From Panopea generosa (Eukaryota; Mollusca; Bivalvia; Adapedonta; Hiatellidae), in contig CM055909.1 of NCBI GenBank assembly GCA_029582155.1, positions 22,465,347 to 22,529,346 on the forward strand: a DNA stretch of 64,000 bases, given 5' to 3'. The notes beneath the pieces are model-generated. The model worked only from the letters and a program-made list of their open reading frames with translations, did no database searches and was not told where the DNA came from. Shown here in pieces: positions 12,901 through 23,519 of this stretch (position 1 is its first letter; each line of letters starts with the position of its first letter). Both the position numbers and the translations under genes were made by a program.

Positions 12901-15084
12901 TAAAAATTGGGAATTACTAAATTTGTTTTCTTAAGAACCGGTATGTCAGATTTGTTCATATTTTGCATAAATTATCCCTATGTGTAGCGGTTTGATTGCA
13001 GATAAGAATTTAGGGGCTAAAATTTATAGGGGCCCTGTAAGGGGACTTAGAATTTTACATAGGGATACTATGGGAAAACAGAAAATTCTCTTTTTCTTTC
13101 ATTTGTTTTGAAACCACTAGGCCAATTAAACTGAAATTACACACGGATGTTTCTATTGCGTAGGAGACTATACAGAAGATTTTTTTTTCAATCTGAAATT
13201 CATGATGGCTGCTGTTACTAAAAATAGTCCAAAACTCAAAAAATCTTCTTCTCATGAACGGCCCAACAGATTTTCAAAATGTTTATGTAGTAATGATGAC
13301 CAACTATACTATTGTTAGATTTGTTCAAATGGTGTCCCTAGGGTTAAATATGACCCTGCCCAGAGAGTTCAATAAGGGGACACATGTCAATATAATATAT
13401 ATATTTTTTTTTTTTTAAATGGAAATGATTTTGCCTATATCTTCACTAAAGCATTGTTAGGTGAGATGGTTAAGATTTGTAAAGATGAATGGGTTCCTAT
13501 GTCTTAAGGGGTCAGGAGGGGCCCCAAAAGAGTACAAATTGAGAATTAGTAAAATCGTTTTCTTAAGAACCGGTATGTCAGATTTGTACATAAGTTATCC
13601 CTATGTGTAGGGGTTTGATTGCAGATAACAATTTAGGGGCTAAAATATATAGGGGCCCTGTAAGGGGACTTAGAATTTTACATAGGGATACTGTGGGAAA
13701 ACAGAAAATTCTCTTTTTTTTCATTTATTCTGAAACCACTAGGCCAATTAAACTGAAACTTCACATGGATGTTTCTATTGCATAGGAGACTATACAAAAT
13801 ATTTTTTTTGTATCTAAAATTCAAGATAGCCACCGTTACTAGAAATAGTCCAAAACTGAAAAAATCTTCTTCTCATGAACGGTCCAACAGATTTTCAAAA
13901 TGTTTATGTGGTGATGATGACCAACTATAGTTTTGTTAGATTTGTTCAAATGGTGTCCCTAGAGTTAAAAATGACCCCGCCAGATGTTTCTGTTGCATAG
14001 TAGAGTTTCAAAAAGTGCTATGGCCACTATGAGTCAGTAGAGCATCCTCAGGCCCTCTTGGGCCTCTTGTTTACCAACATTATTACTTAAGAATTATAAT
14101 ATGTGAAGTGTTAAATATTTAATGGTTATTAATCAGTGTACATGTATTATCTATTTCAAATTATTAAGCCCGCGTGGTTCCGGCTAAGAACAGAATCACT
14201 GCCGATCTCTGCAGAGGGGTAGGAATCCTCTGAATGGGTGTCATGTTCATTTTATCATTTTTTGTCATGTTTACTATTGTGGGTAAATTATCAACCCCTA
14301 TGTGGTTCCAGGGAGTATGAGTGATGGCAAGAATAGGATCACTGTGGCTTATGCATGTCATAAGAATCGACAAATTGAGTAATACGATAGAATTTGCTGA
14401 AACTCTGCAATTCTGCAGGTAACAAGGTTCTAGGTTCATTCTGCATATTCATTTGTTGTTGTATTTTCTTTAATCTGTATGTTAATTTGTTGTTTTTGTA
14501 CATGTAGAGTGAACTTAGCATCTTTCCTTCCTGTTGGCGTCGAATAACCTATAATGTGTTGGTACGCCGTAAAACCCTATTCATTCATTCAAATTATTCA
14601 CTTAAAAGAAAGGATATTTTCAAATAATTTATTTAGGGAAGCCAAAAATTAATATACCTGTCAGATGTACAAGTAGCTGTGGTCTATCTGTACAATTAAC
14701 TTGGGTAGAATAATGGTTATACCTAATAGGGAATATGAATAAATTTGTAGAAAGTTGCATCAATACTTAGATATGAAAATTGTATTGTAAAAAGAAAATC
14801 TGAACATTAGTCTTGTTTGTATTTCAGATGAGAAGCAATATTCTTGTGCACAGTGTGAGAGACAGTTCACTTTCAAGGGCAACCTCAACACACACGTGCG
14901 CACCGTCCACAGCGATCAGCGGAACTTTGAGTGTAACACGTGTGGGAAGATGTTTAAGATCATACACGCGCTCAAGAAACATACAAAGACGCACCTGCCT
15001 CATGAACATTTTTGTTTTGTTTGTGGGAAGTCATTTGTTACTGCTTTCAATATGAGAGTTCACATGAAAGTGCATACTAAATAA
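9933..15084 (+). CDS. C2H2 zinc-finger protein, two coding exons: join(9933..11430,14828..15084)
   Basis: Predicted 584-residue nuclear DNA- or RNA-binding protein. A degenerate finger lies at residues 92-112 (CGFC...H..FSLH), with a possible half finger at 148-164. A basic run at 201-212 (ERKKRRRRDAKR) is a likely nuclear localisation signal, followed by a charged, probably coiled or disordered linker (230-350). Fingers then start at C395, C422, C451 and C478 in exon 1, and at C506, C535 and C562 in exon 2. The spacers between fingers (for example HSERDKQC, HSDQRNFEC) lack the classic TGEKP linker. The ATG is preceded in frame by TAA at 9918-9920. Exon 1 ends AAAG|GTGTGT and the intron ends TTTGTATTTCAG|AT; the split codon becomes Asp500, and the frame stays open to TAATGA. 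Without splicing, exon 1 stops two codons later. No KRAB, BTB or ZAD domain is visible. Orthology and targets are unknown. Confidence 0.9.
11600..11905 (+). repeat. Two tandem units of a CTTAAGACAGG-type repeat
   Basis: Two related ~150-bp units, each with TTAAGCAGCCAC, TGCTTTCAGAACAAAT or a close variant, CTGTATTAAGCAACAAC, and a CTGTCTTAAAAGG segment. Where they meet, CTTAAGACAGGTTTGAC abuts GTCAAACCTGTTTAAG, a near-perfect palindrome. A single unit in opposite orientation is at 22431-22592, so this is a dispersed, non-coding family. Confidence 0.7.
12103..12363 (-). mobile_element. SINE-C (minus strand) in the zinc-finger intron
   Basis: The complement shows the tRNA-like head (GATTTGCTCAGCCAGTCCGA, then TTTGAATCCCTGCCCAG), the conserved GGTGTGCTCGAGTACTGG box and a tail related to AACACTAAATATTCAAAC. 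It is in antisense orientation to the gene. Confidence 0.75.
12399..14072 (+). mobile_element. Pearl/Helentron-like non-autonomous element 1
   Basis: Starts at TTTTAGCTCACCTGAGC and ends with a perfect hairpin, AGGCCC-TCTT-GGGCCT (14050-14065), followed by CTTGTTT. The body holds a direct duplication of about 634 bp: CCTATATCTTCAC at 12801 recurs at 13435, and the two copies stay alike to about 13985. A stretch near 12450 reads GTCCGTCGTCC, the short microsatellite usual near the 5' end of this element type. No coding capacity. Assignment to Pearl or Helentron-associated elements is from architecture only. Confidence 0.7.
14166..14587 (+). mobile_element. SINE-D, complete copy with 11-bp target duplication
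   Basis: Starts AAGCCCGCGTGGTTCCGGCT and ends CGCCGTAAAACCCTATTCA. Flanking direct repeats TTCAAATTATT at 14155-14165 and 14588-14598 mark the insertion. The unit contains GTGTGGTTCC...AAGAA...ATCACTG twice, suggesting that it arose by internal duplication. No tRNA, 5S or 7SL head is recognised, so calling it a SINE rests on the tail and the target duplication. Confidence 0.75.
14828..15084 (+). CDS. Exon 2 of the zinc-finger gene (three C-terminal fingers)
   Basis: This 257-bp exon completes the protein at residues 500-584. It encodes three well-formed fingers (CAQC...HVRTVH, CNTC...HTKTH, CFVC...HMKVH) and ends HTK-stop. The first two bases join the last base of exon 1 in a phase-1 junction. 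GC-rich stretches such as CACACGTGCGCACCGTCCAC contrast with the flanking AT-rich DNA. The stop is a tandem TAA-TGA. Confidence 0.9.
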
Positions 15085-15091
15085 TGAAATT

Positions 15092-15515
15092 GGCCATCTT
15101 TCAAACATGTATAAGGCCGAAAATGATCAAATCTGCTGTCTTCAAAACAATGATCAAATCTGCTTTCTTTCAAACATGTACAAGGCTGAAAATGATCAAA
15201 ACTGCTGTGTTTCAAACATGTACAAGGCCGAAAATGATCAAATCTGCTGTCTTTCAAACAATGATCAAATCTGCTGTCTTTCAAACATGTACAATGCCTA
15301 AACTAATCAAACCTGCTGTCTTTCAAACATTTACATGGCCTAAAATAATCAAACCTGCTGTCTTTCAAACATTTACATGGCCTAAAATAATCAAACCTGC
15401 TGTCTTTCAAACATTTACATGGCCTAAAATAATAAAACCTGCTGTCTTTCAAACATTTACATGGCCTAAAATAATAAAACCTGCTGTCTTTCAAACATTT
15501 GTAAGTCCTAAAATG
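15092..15515 (+). repeat. 42-bp minisatellite directly after the zinc-finger stop
   Basis: About ten units of roughly 42 bp, consensus containing TTTCAAACATTTACATGGCC then AAAATAATCAAACCTGCTG. Left-hand units are more varied and include a shortened type (CAATGATCAAATCTGC). Because 42 is a multiple of three, frames stay open on both strands, but those frames are repeat shadows. Two right-hand units have mutated to AATAAA (for example 15431-15436), which could act as polyadenylation signals for the zinc-finger transcript. Confidence 0.9.
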
Positions 15516-15599
15516 AAAAATAGACTGCTAGCTGGTTCCCTACCTCCCATACAAAATGACCGTAATCCACATAATTCCTCAAAAATAATTTTGATATAG

Positions 15600-16630
15600 T
15601 TTTTGAAATTTTGTTAACGGTAGAATATCAACAAAAGATTGCTATAAATGTCGAAGATATAAAATGATTATTAAAGATGACACAGAGCATATCATTGTTA
15701 TAATACATAAAACACAATGATTTGTTATTTCAAATATGCCAAATAAGTGATTAAAAAACAATGTTTTAATCAGGGTAGTGAAAGTTAAACAAATTCTCCA
15801 TTCTAAAAATAGATAGCATGCAAATACTGCGTAACTACCTTCAACTCATCATTTGGAGTTTGGAACTCTTTCCAAGATGAAACAATCCTACAATATTTTA
15901 CCAGAGTCCTCGTTTGGCTGTTTTTTGGGACTGAAATGCAGCCACCCTGCCCTGGAATATACTTTTTTCGCCTAATTTTAATAAAAATTGTACCCTGATT
16001 TTTATCTTCATTTTCTTTTGTAATTATTCTAAGTGGAGAATTTTCTGGTTAAAGAAACTAAGGAAACATGCGACTTGTTAGGCTATTGTCCCTTCTTTCA
16101 ACTTATTATACATGTACACGTTTTATGAGGTTTTTTTTGCATAACCACAGATACGATGTGACACAAAACAACACGAAAATTCCACACTCACTGGAGAATT
16201 CTCCCCTCAGAGAGCACTGGACTCATTTCCCCAAAGTAAAGAGAGGACCATGGTGACACCATGGTTACCAATATGATAGATCAAAATGAAATTATGTCAC
16301 TCATTAATACGTCACAGAATATGTTGGAAGTTATAAGCATGAAATCTATTTTAGTCTATCCCGAATTTATGAAAGTTTTACTGGATATTATGGCATTAGG
16401 CATACAATGTCAATAGTACATAAACAATGTCATTCTGAATGTGTTCAGGAATAAACAATCTCATATGCACAGTATCTTATAATTCTTTTTAGAATGGTTT
16501 TAATACTGACCTATAGCCATGGATTTTTATATGGTTACCGGGTGTTAGTAAATCAATGACTTGTGACCGCTGGTTTTGGGTTATAGCTATGGTTGCTCAA
16601 TGGGATCAAATGTTAAAAACAACTTTGGTT
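15600..16630. other. Intergenic, no gene seen
   Basis: AT-rich sequence with no repeat family I recognise and no convincing reading frame. A small palindrome, ACCATGGTGACACCATGGT, lies at about 16248-16266. Confidence 0.5.
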
Positions 16631-16633
16631 ACT

Positions 16634-16720
16634 GTTTTTATGCCCTTTCAAAAATTTTTGGGTGGCATATAGTAATCGCAGCGTCCGTCTGTCTGTCTGG
16701 GCGGACAAATGGGTATTTAA
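16634..16720 (+). mobile_element. 5' end fragment of a Pearl-like element (type 3)
   Basis: TTTTTATGCCCTTTC is followed by GGGTGGCATATAGTAATCGC and AGCGTCCGTCTGTC, matching the start of the element at 41351-42975. The core repeats and 3' end are absent. Confidence 0.65.
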
Positions 16721-17004
16721 GTGTCTAGGGTTTAGGGTTAGTAATTTTTATGTGTATTTATAGTATTTATATGTGGGCTGGTAGGTAGTTGTTTGTGTGC
16801 GTGCATACATGTGTTCGTGCATGCAAATGTGTGCGTGTGTATATATTTTCATTCTGAATAAAAGACAGAATTCATTGGAAAAAAAAAAATGCTTTTATAG
16901 TCCATAAAAAAAGTTTAGGGAGCTGTAATGTATGTGTATAGGTAAGAGAACGACAAACACACATTTTTTTAGTACAGCCTAATTCTTATAAAATCTTGAT
17001 TCTG

Positions 17005-18385
17005 TTATTTTATGTACAGTGTAAAACCTCTGTTACTTTATGCACATCGCAGCGTCGTCTAGTGGTAGAGTGTCCACATAACATGAGGAAGGTTATGGGT
17101 TTGATCATACTAAAGACTTGAAAAATGTACTAGAAGCTGCCTCCCTTGGCACTCAACATTTAGAGGACAGTTCTAGATCTGCTTGTCCCGGTGTTGGAAT
17201 AATGTAACTAGGTGGTGTATTATACCATGTGTCTGTGGCATGATTCTCCAGTGTTGCAGTGCTCAGAATACTTTCTCAAGAAGACAATATCGTGATATAA
17301 CTGAAAAATTGTTGAAAGCAACGCTAACACCATGCAACAACAAGAACATACTTTATGTACAGCGAAAACTTCTGTTACTTTATGTACAATGTAAAACTTC
17401 TATTATTTTGTGTATGGTGTAGAACCTCTATTATTTTATATACAATGTAAAACTTCCATTACTTCATGTGCAGTGTGAAACTTCTGCTACTTTATGTACA
17501 GTGTAAAACGAATGTTACTTTAAGTACATGGTAAAACTTCTATTATTTTGTGTATTGTGTAATACGTCTATTATTTTATATACAATGTAAAACTTCCGTT
17601 ACTTCATGTGCAGTGTGAAACTCCTGCTACTTTATGTACAGTGTTAAACGAATGTTACTTTTTGTACCGTGTTAAACTTCTATTATTTTATGTTTGGTAT
17701 TTATGTTTTGTGTAAAACTTCTATTATTTCATGTACAGTGTAAAACTTCTGTTACTTTATTGTGTAAAACTTCTATTATTTTGTATACAATGTAAAACTT
17801 CTGTCACTTTATGCACAGTGTAAAACTTCTATTATTTTATATATTGTGTAAAACTTCTATTATTTTGTGTACAATGTAAAACTTTTGTCACTTTATGCAC
17901 AGTGTAAAACTTCTATTATTTTATATATTGTGTAAAACTTCTATTATTTTGTGCACAATGTAAAACTTTTGTCACTTTATGCACAGTGAAAAACTTCTAT
18001 TATTTTATATATTATGTAAAACTTCTGTTACTTTATGTACAGTGTAAAACTTCTGTTACTTTATGTACAGTGTAAAACTTCTATTATTTTGTAAAACCTA
18101 TGTTACTTTATGTACAGTGTAAAACTTCTATTATTTTATATATTGTGTAAAACTTCTATTATTTTGTGTACTGTGTAAAATTTCTGTTACTTTATGTACA
18201 GTGTAAAACATCTATTATTATATGTATTGTGTAAAACTTCTATTATTTTGTGTACTGTGTAAAACTTTGTTACTTTATGTACAGTATAAACATCCTGTTA
18301 CTTTATGTACAGTGCAAAACTTCTATTATTTTATGTACAGTGTAAAACTTTTGTCATTTGTGTACAGTGTAAAACTTCTATAAGT
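17005..18385. repeat. 28-bp minisatellite with higher-order periods
   Basis: Dozens of units close to TTTATGTACAGTGTAAAACT plus TCTGTTAC. Variants form higher-order blocks: near 17397-17680 a ~141-bp (five-unit) block repeats, and near 17821-17985 an 84-bp (three-unit) block repeats. The array is split by a SINE-A at 17047-17348, since minisatellite sequence resumes on both sides. No coding. Confidence 0.9.
17047..17348 (+). mobile_element. SINE-A inserted in the 28-bp minisatellite
   Basis: Degenerate tRNA-like head (TCGTCTAGTGGTAGAGTGTC, weak B box GGGTTTGATCATAC), then the family body (AGACTTG...GAAGCTGCC...ATTTAGAGGACAGTTCTAG...TGTGGCATGATTCTCCAGTG) and the tail GCAACGCTAACACCATGCAA. CTTTATGCACA on the left and CTTTATGTACA on the right could be target duplications or simply the repeat. 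Confidence 0.75.
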
Positions 18386-18626
18386 TTGGATTAGTTTGTT
18401 ACATCAGTCTACAAAATACATGTATACAATGAAACAGATCATGCATATTAAAAGACACCTACAGTAATTGCTGTGTACTGGTCAGTCATCTCCCTTACTA
18501 TAGAACTTTACCTTGTATTATCAGTTATCTCCCTTATATATAAAAAGTTGTCCTTTGCTGGCCACTGGTCAAACACCCTTTACATGTCAAAACTTCTCCT
18601 TAATTATTCACCCTCTTCTGGTCATC

Positions 18627-20708
18627 ATTTTTAGCTCTACTATTTGGAAAATAAAGAGAGCTGTTCTACTCAAACTGGCGTCAGCTTCGCACCTTGGTTA
18701 AAGTTTTGCATGCAAGCCCTTACCTCAGAAACCATTACATATATTGCCTTGAAACTTTACACAAGCCGTCCTAGCCATTTACCCTACTATAATAATTAAG
18801 TTAGATAACGTTTGCATGAATATAATACAAATTATTGCCCATGTTTGACTTAGAAATTCTGGTTAAAGTTTTGCATGCAAGTCCCTATCTCAGTAACCAT
18901 TGCATGTATTGCCTTGAAACTTTACACAAGCCTTCCTAGTCATCAACCCTACTACAATAACTAAGTGAGATAACTATTCCATGAATATAATACAAATAAT
19001 TGCCCTTGTTTGACTTAGAAATTCTGATTAAAGATTTGCATGCAAGTCCCTATCTCAATAACCATTGCATATATTGCCTTGAAACTTTACACAAGCCTTC
19101 CTAATCATCAATCCTACTACAATAACTAAGTTAGATAACTCTTGCATGAATATAATGAAAATTATTGCCCTTGTTTGACTAAGAAAATCTGGTTAAAGTT
19201 TTGCGTGCAAGTACCATCAAGTCTATATCTCACTAACCACTCATATATTTGATTGAAACTTAATACAAGCCTTCCCAGTCATCAACCCTACTACGGTTAC
19301 TAAGTTAGACAACTCTTGCATGAATATGATGCAAATTATTGCTCTTGGTTGACTTTGAAAATCTGGTCATATTTCAGTAACCAATACATGTATTGACTTT
19401 AAACTCTACACAAGCCTTCCTTGTCACCAACCCTACTACAATAACTTAGTTAGCTATTTCCTGCATGAATGTAATTCAAATTAATGCCCTTGTTTGTCTT
19501 AAAAATTCTGGTTAAAGTTTTGCGTGCAAGTACCATCAAGTTCATATCTCACCAACCACTCCATGTATTTGATTGAAACTTTACACTAGTCTTCCCAGTC
19601 ATCAACCCTACTACAATAACTAAGTAAGATAACTCTTGCATGAATATAATGCAAATTATTGCCCTTGTTTGACTTTGAAAATCTGGTTAAAGTTTTGCGT
19701 GCAAGTACCATCAAGTCTATATCTCACTAACCACTCGTATATTTGATTGAAACTTAATACAAGCCTTCCCAGTCATCAACCCTACTACGGTTACTAAGTT
19801 AGACAACTCTTGCATGAATATGATGCAAATTATTGCCCTTGTTTGACTTTGAAAATCTGGTTAAAGTTTTGCATGCAAGTATTGTCAAGTCCATATCTCA
19901 CTAACCACTCCATGTATTTGATTGAAACTTTACACAAGTTTTCCCAGTCATCAACCCTACTACAATAACTAAGTTAGATAACTCTTGCATGAATATGATG
20001 CAAATTATTGCCCTTGTTTGACTTCGAAAATCTCGTTAAAGTTTTGCGTGCAAGTACAATATAGTCCATATCACAGTAACCATTGAATGTATTGAATTGA
20101 AACTTTACACAAGCCTTCCCAGTCACCAACCCTACTACAATTACTAAATAACAATAAATCAACTTTAACTTCTGGTTTAAGTTTTGCATGCAAGTACCAT
20201 CAAGACCATATCTCACCAACCACTCAATGTATTTGATTGAAACTTTACACAAGCCTTCCCCGACATCGACCTTACTACAATAGCTAAGTTAGATAACTCT
20301 TGCTTGAACTGAGGCAAATTATAGCCCTTCTTTGACTTAGAATTTTGGTTAAAGATCTGTCAAGTACATATTTCACCAACCGCTCAATGTATTTGATTGA
20401 AACTTTACATATGACTTTGTAGTCTTGAAATCAACTAAATTACTCAAGTCAGATAACTCTTGCAAGATTTTTTTGCAAATAAGGGCCTTAGTTTTACTTA
20501 TAAATTTTATAACTCGGCAGTAACTACATGTTTTTGATTGAAACTTCATACAAGGTATTGCAGTTATAAGACCTACTTAATTTTGTCAATTTTGTTAGTT
20601 AGATAACTCTTATTTGCTTGGATTTGTCATCAAGTCTCAATCCAATTTGTACATCTGCGACAAATATTCGAATAGTCGAACGCGCTGTCCCTCCCACAGC
20701 TCTTGTTG
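18627..20708 (+). mobile_element. Pearl/Helentron-like element 2 with 165-174 bp core repeats
   Basis: Begins TTTTTAGCTCTACTATTTGG and ends ATTCGAATAGTCGAACGCG, an imperfect inverted copy of the start, then a hairpin GCTGT-CCCTCCC-ACAGC (20684-20700) and TCTTGTTG. Between them lie about a dozen core units containing GGTTAAAGTTTTGCATGCAA, TTGATTGAAACTTTACACAA and CTACTACAATAACTAAG. The period is 165 bp on the left (for example 18696, 18861, 19026, 19191) and ~174 bp on the right. No protein. Confidence 0.75.
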
Positions 20709-20712
20709 TCAT

Positions 20713-21620
20713 TATCACCCCGCTAAAAAAAATACTGGGGGTATTAAAATAGGCACCACCCTTGTGTTAGTAGGTCTGTGAGTCCGAAAGATTTTCCCGA
20801 GCACAACTCCAAAACTGTTCAAGATTACTTCACGAAACTGTGTATATGTGTCAACCTAGTGGTCTACTAGTGCTTTTTATTATTGGGGAGTTTTTATTAT
20901 CATTTTTTTTGTTCTGTTACCGAGTGGTGGCGGGGGATCCTCCGTTGCCGAGTGGCCTAAGACGCCGTCTCAAGATCACTTACCTCTCACCGCTAAGGTC
21001 GTAGGTTCGAGTCCCGCTTGCTCAAAAATCTTTATGTGAGAAGCTTTCATTTACGAGCTGAAGGACGATGGTTCTTCTCAGTCTGAGGTATTCCTCCACC
21101 AGTAAAACTGGATATGCAATATTTTACCTGAAATGTGTTAAAAATGGCGTTAAACCCCATTCAACAACAACTGCTACCAGGGCTACTAATAGCAAAACAA
21201 TACTAATTTCGCAGTTTCCAGAACTTAACCCAAAATCTAATGACGTAACTTCACAAAACTTTGTATACATATTACCTGATGGTCTTGTAATGTCGATTGC
21301 TATATGGGAGTTTTCATTTTCAATATGTTTTCTTTTACTATGGAAATCAATAGTCAAAATAACAATATTCGACATTTCCGTAACACAACTCCAAAACCTT
21401 TCAATTGAACTTCGTGAAACTTTGTTCCCAGGTCAACCTGATGGTGAAGTAGTGCCTTTTGCTATGGTTGAGTTTTTATTTTCAATGTTATTTCTATTAC
21501 CATGGAAACAGATATCCAAAATTCACCATTTCCGGAGCACAACTCCAAAACTGTTCAAACTAACTTCATGAAAAATTGTATATATGTCAACTTAATGGTC
21601 AAGTAGTGTATTTGGACAAC
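20713..21620 (+). mobile_element. Pearl-like element, type F, split by a SINE
   Basis: Starts with a C-run/G-run pair (ATCACCCCGC ... ACTGGGGGT). Core units contain GGAGCACAACTCCAAAACTG, CTTCACGAAACTTTG, GTCAACCTAGTGGTC and TTACCATGGAAAC. A SINE-L sits at 20935-21170. Related copies start at 30550 and 37487. I could not find a clear 3' hairpin end. The long frame here (21068-21571) runs through SINE and element and is not a gene. Confidence 0.6.
20935..21170 (+). mobile_element. SINE-L, near complete
   Basis: Ser/Leu-type tRNA-like head: CCGTTGCCGAGTGGCCTAAG (A box), a long variable-arm region (TCACTTACCTCTCACCGC) and GTAGGTTCGAGTCCCGC (B box). The body includes GTAAAACTGGATATGCAAT and the tail is AAATGGCGTTAAACCCCATT followed by CAACAA. 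It interrupts the type F element. Confidence 0.85.
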
Positions 21621-21819
21621 TCTCCAAACAAATTTGGCTTTTTTAATGAATTTTGTTTCCGTCCAGTTTCAAACATGTTAATGATAACTTTTAAATTTAC
21701 TGATTTGGGTAATGAGGTAAAAAGCTTTGCATATTTCTGAAAGGTGGATTTTGGCTTGTAAGATAGCTGCGGCTACTAGAGAGGGACAAAAACACTTATG
21801 CAATGTTTTATCTTGCATA

Positions 21820-22295
21820 CGTCAAGGACTTGTATAGAAGGATAGGAAACTTGCATCTCCTGACTAAATGTTGATGAAACAGCACACGAAGGATTCATAA
21901 TTTGCAAATTAATCATTCATTATTCATAGACAACTGATTTATTGTTCATAAGCTGTAAGTTGTATGTAATTTTAGATGTTAAAACATGTTTCGATCACGC
22001 AAAATGCTCTTGAATTAAAGATATTAAGGTTTGAAGGAAATTTTATCGTAATTTGTCGTTATTTTAGCTGCAGTTTACACATTATGTAATCATAATAACT
22101 TCAACAATTTAAAACATAAATTTCTGGGAATGGTATTGTTTTGCTGACAATTTCATTCTGCAGTGAAAGAATTTTTATTTGTGTTCCTGAGATGGATAGA
22201 AATGAAGATAATTGAAAACGAGATTTTGCGTGAATACGCGAGCGTTCACAAAATCCCAATCAGTCGTCTTTCCTTCTGTATATAATTCCTTGCAT
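21820..22295 (+). repeat. Dispersed repeat, copy 2 of a direct pair
   Basis: Same sequence as 3715-4175 in the same orientation, sharing AATGGTATTG...GATTGAA and the hairpin region around GCGTGAATACGCGAGCG. Several small insertions and deletions separate the two, so the copies are old. Confidence 0.7.
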
Positions 22296-22430
22296 ATGTG
22301 AAAGGCTCACACTCACAGTGAACTTCTGTCATCGTTCCCAGTGTCAGATGCCTGTCTGTCGTTGACGTTAAGGCCATGAACACTTAACACCTGCATTTTT
22401 CAGTGGATCTTTATCATTGATACATAGTAC

Positions 22431-22592
22431 AGTCAAACCTGTCTTAAGCAACCAATCAAAGGAAGAATTGCATTGGCCTTTTAAAACAGGTTGTTGTCTA
22501 ATACAGGTTAATTTGCTCTGAAAGCATAGAAATGGGAAACCGCAAATGTGGCTACTTTAGACAAGTTGTTGTTTGATAGAGGTAAACGCTTA
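22431..22592 (-). repeat. Single CTTAAGACAGG-type repeat unit
   Basis: On the minus strand it carries the family landmarks in order: AGTAGCCACATTTGCGG, TGCTTTCAGAGCAAAT, CTGTATTAGACAACAACC, TTAAAAGGCCAATGC and GGTTGCTTAAGACAGG. It is a full single unit ending TTTGACTGT. Confidence 0.65.
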
Positions 22593-22649
22593 CATATATT
22601 TGACTACAGTTATATATATATAATAATTCGAACAAGTTATAATTGTTTG

Positions 22650-23180
22650 ATTTGTGGTAGTTGATTATCAACATTGCTCTATGCTGCATTGTCTACCGTC
22701 ATAGCATCGATATATTTTGTTGGAATTTAACCCAGTAGTCGTATGACTAATATTATCTTAGGTCAATTTATTATTTTGAACATATTCGTTAATTATTGTA
22801 TGAGTTATGGCCCTTGGATCATAAAAACTGCTGAACTAGTGAATACTCTAGCACCTGCAGGTTCCATTGCACCACGGCCATGCTTGCACAGTTGTTAATA
22901 ATAATATGGAACAGACGAAATCGGATAGTTAATAACTGAGTTATGTTTTTTTAATCATCTATATTTACGTTATTTGGTGGTGTCTGCACTCCGGTACCTG
23001 CAGTTTCATAGTCTCTGACCGAGTTATGATTATAATCATAATTTCTTGGACAGGTTATTGTTTTTTATTGTTTCTACTTTAGCACCCTTGAATCATCAAA
23101 CGTTTGGTAAATAATCATCTTATCGCGGATATTTTTCTTGTCAGTTATTGCCCTTGACGCATAAAAAATGCTCACTCCAG
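22650..23180 (+). repeat. Degenerate Pearl-like core repeats
   Basis: GAGTTATGGCCCTTGGATCA at ~22801 and TTATTGCCCTTGACGCATAA at ~23145, each followed by a CTGCAGGTTCCA- or CTGCAGTTTCA-like segment, are widely shared phrases of such core repeats. Ends are not identifiable. Confidence 0.45.
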
Positions 23181-23519
23181 CTGATCTATGTGCAGTCGGA
23201 ACATCGTTCGGCAGTTTCATTCTATTCTTACTCTTATCCAATCAAAGCGTCTAATACATTCGTTGGGACACAAATCAGGGCATACGAGTCATATTGTGGC
23301 AAGATCTGTGAAGACGCGCAGTGTATAAATTGTTTGTAGCACACCCTACAGGTCCAATGTTCGATCCTGGGCTCGATCCGAGTTCCTCTTAAATCAACAA
23401 AAGGAAACAGACTTGTAAGCTCTGAATTTTCTTCGCAGTCGGACTCTAGATGCGTACTTCAGCATCTCGAAAATGGTCTCAATTTTCTTGTTAAGATTCG
23501 GTATATGCTAATTTATTTT

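Larger units (their letters stand above)
11431..14827 (+). other. Intron of the zinc-finger gene, largely mobile elements
   Basis: GT-AG intron of 3,397 bp. In order it holds two CTTAAGACAGG-type repeats (11600-11905), a minus-strand SINE-C (12103-12363), a Pearl-like element (12399-14072) and a SINE-D (14166-14587). Little remains that is not repeat-derived. The last ~230 bp before the acceptor look unique. Confidence 0.8.

Noticed and set aside
15084-15599. Plus-strand frame of 171 codons repeating AVFQTFTWPKIIKP
   Set aside because: A 42-bp minisatellite in the 3' UTR of the zinc-finger gene. Frames are open on both strands, and its ATG overlaps the zinc-finger stop.
20935-21025. A functional tRNA-Ser or tRNA-Leu gene
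   Set aside because: Same head occurs in several places with the same downstream body and tail; it is the promoter part of SINE-L.
21068-21571. Plus-strand frame of 167 codons
   Set aside because: Starts in a SINE-L and continues in the type F element; no domain.
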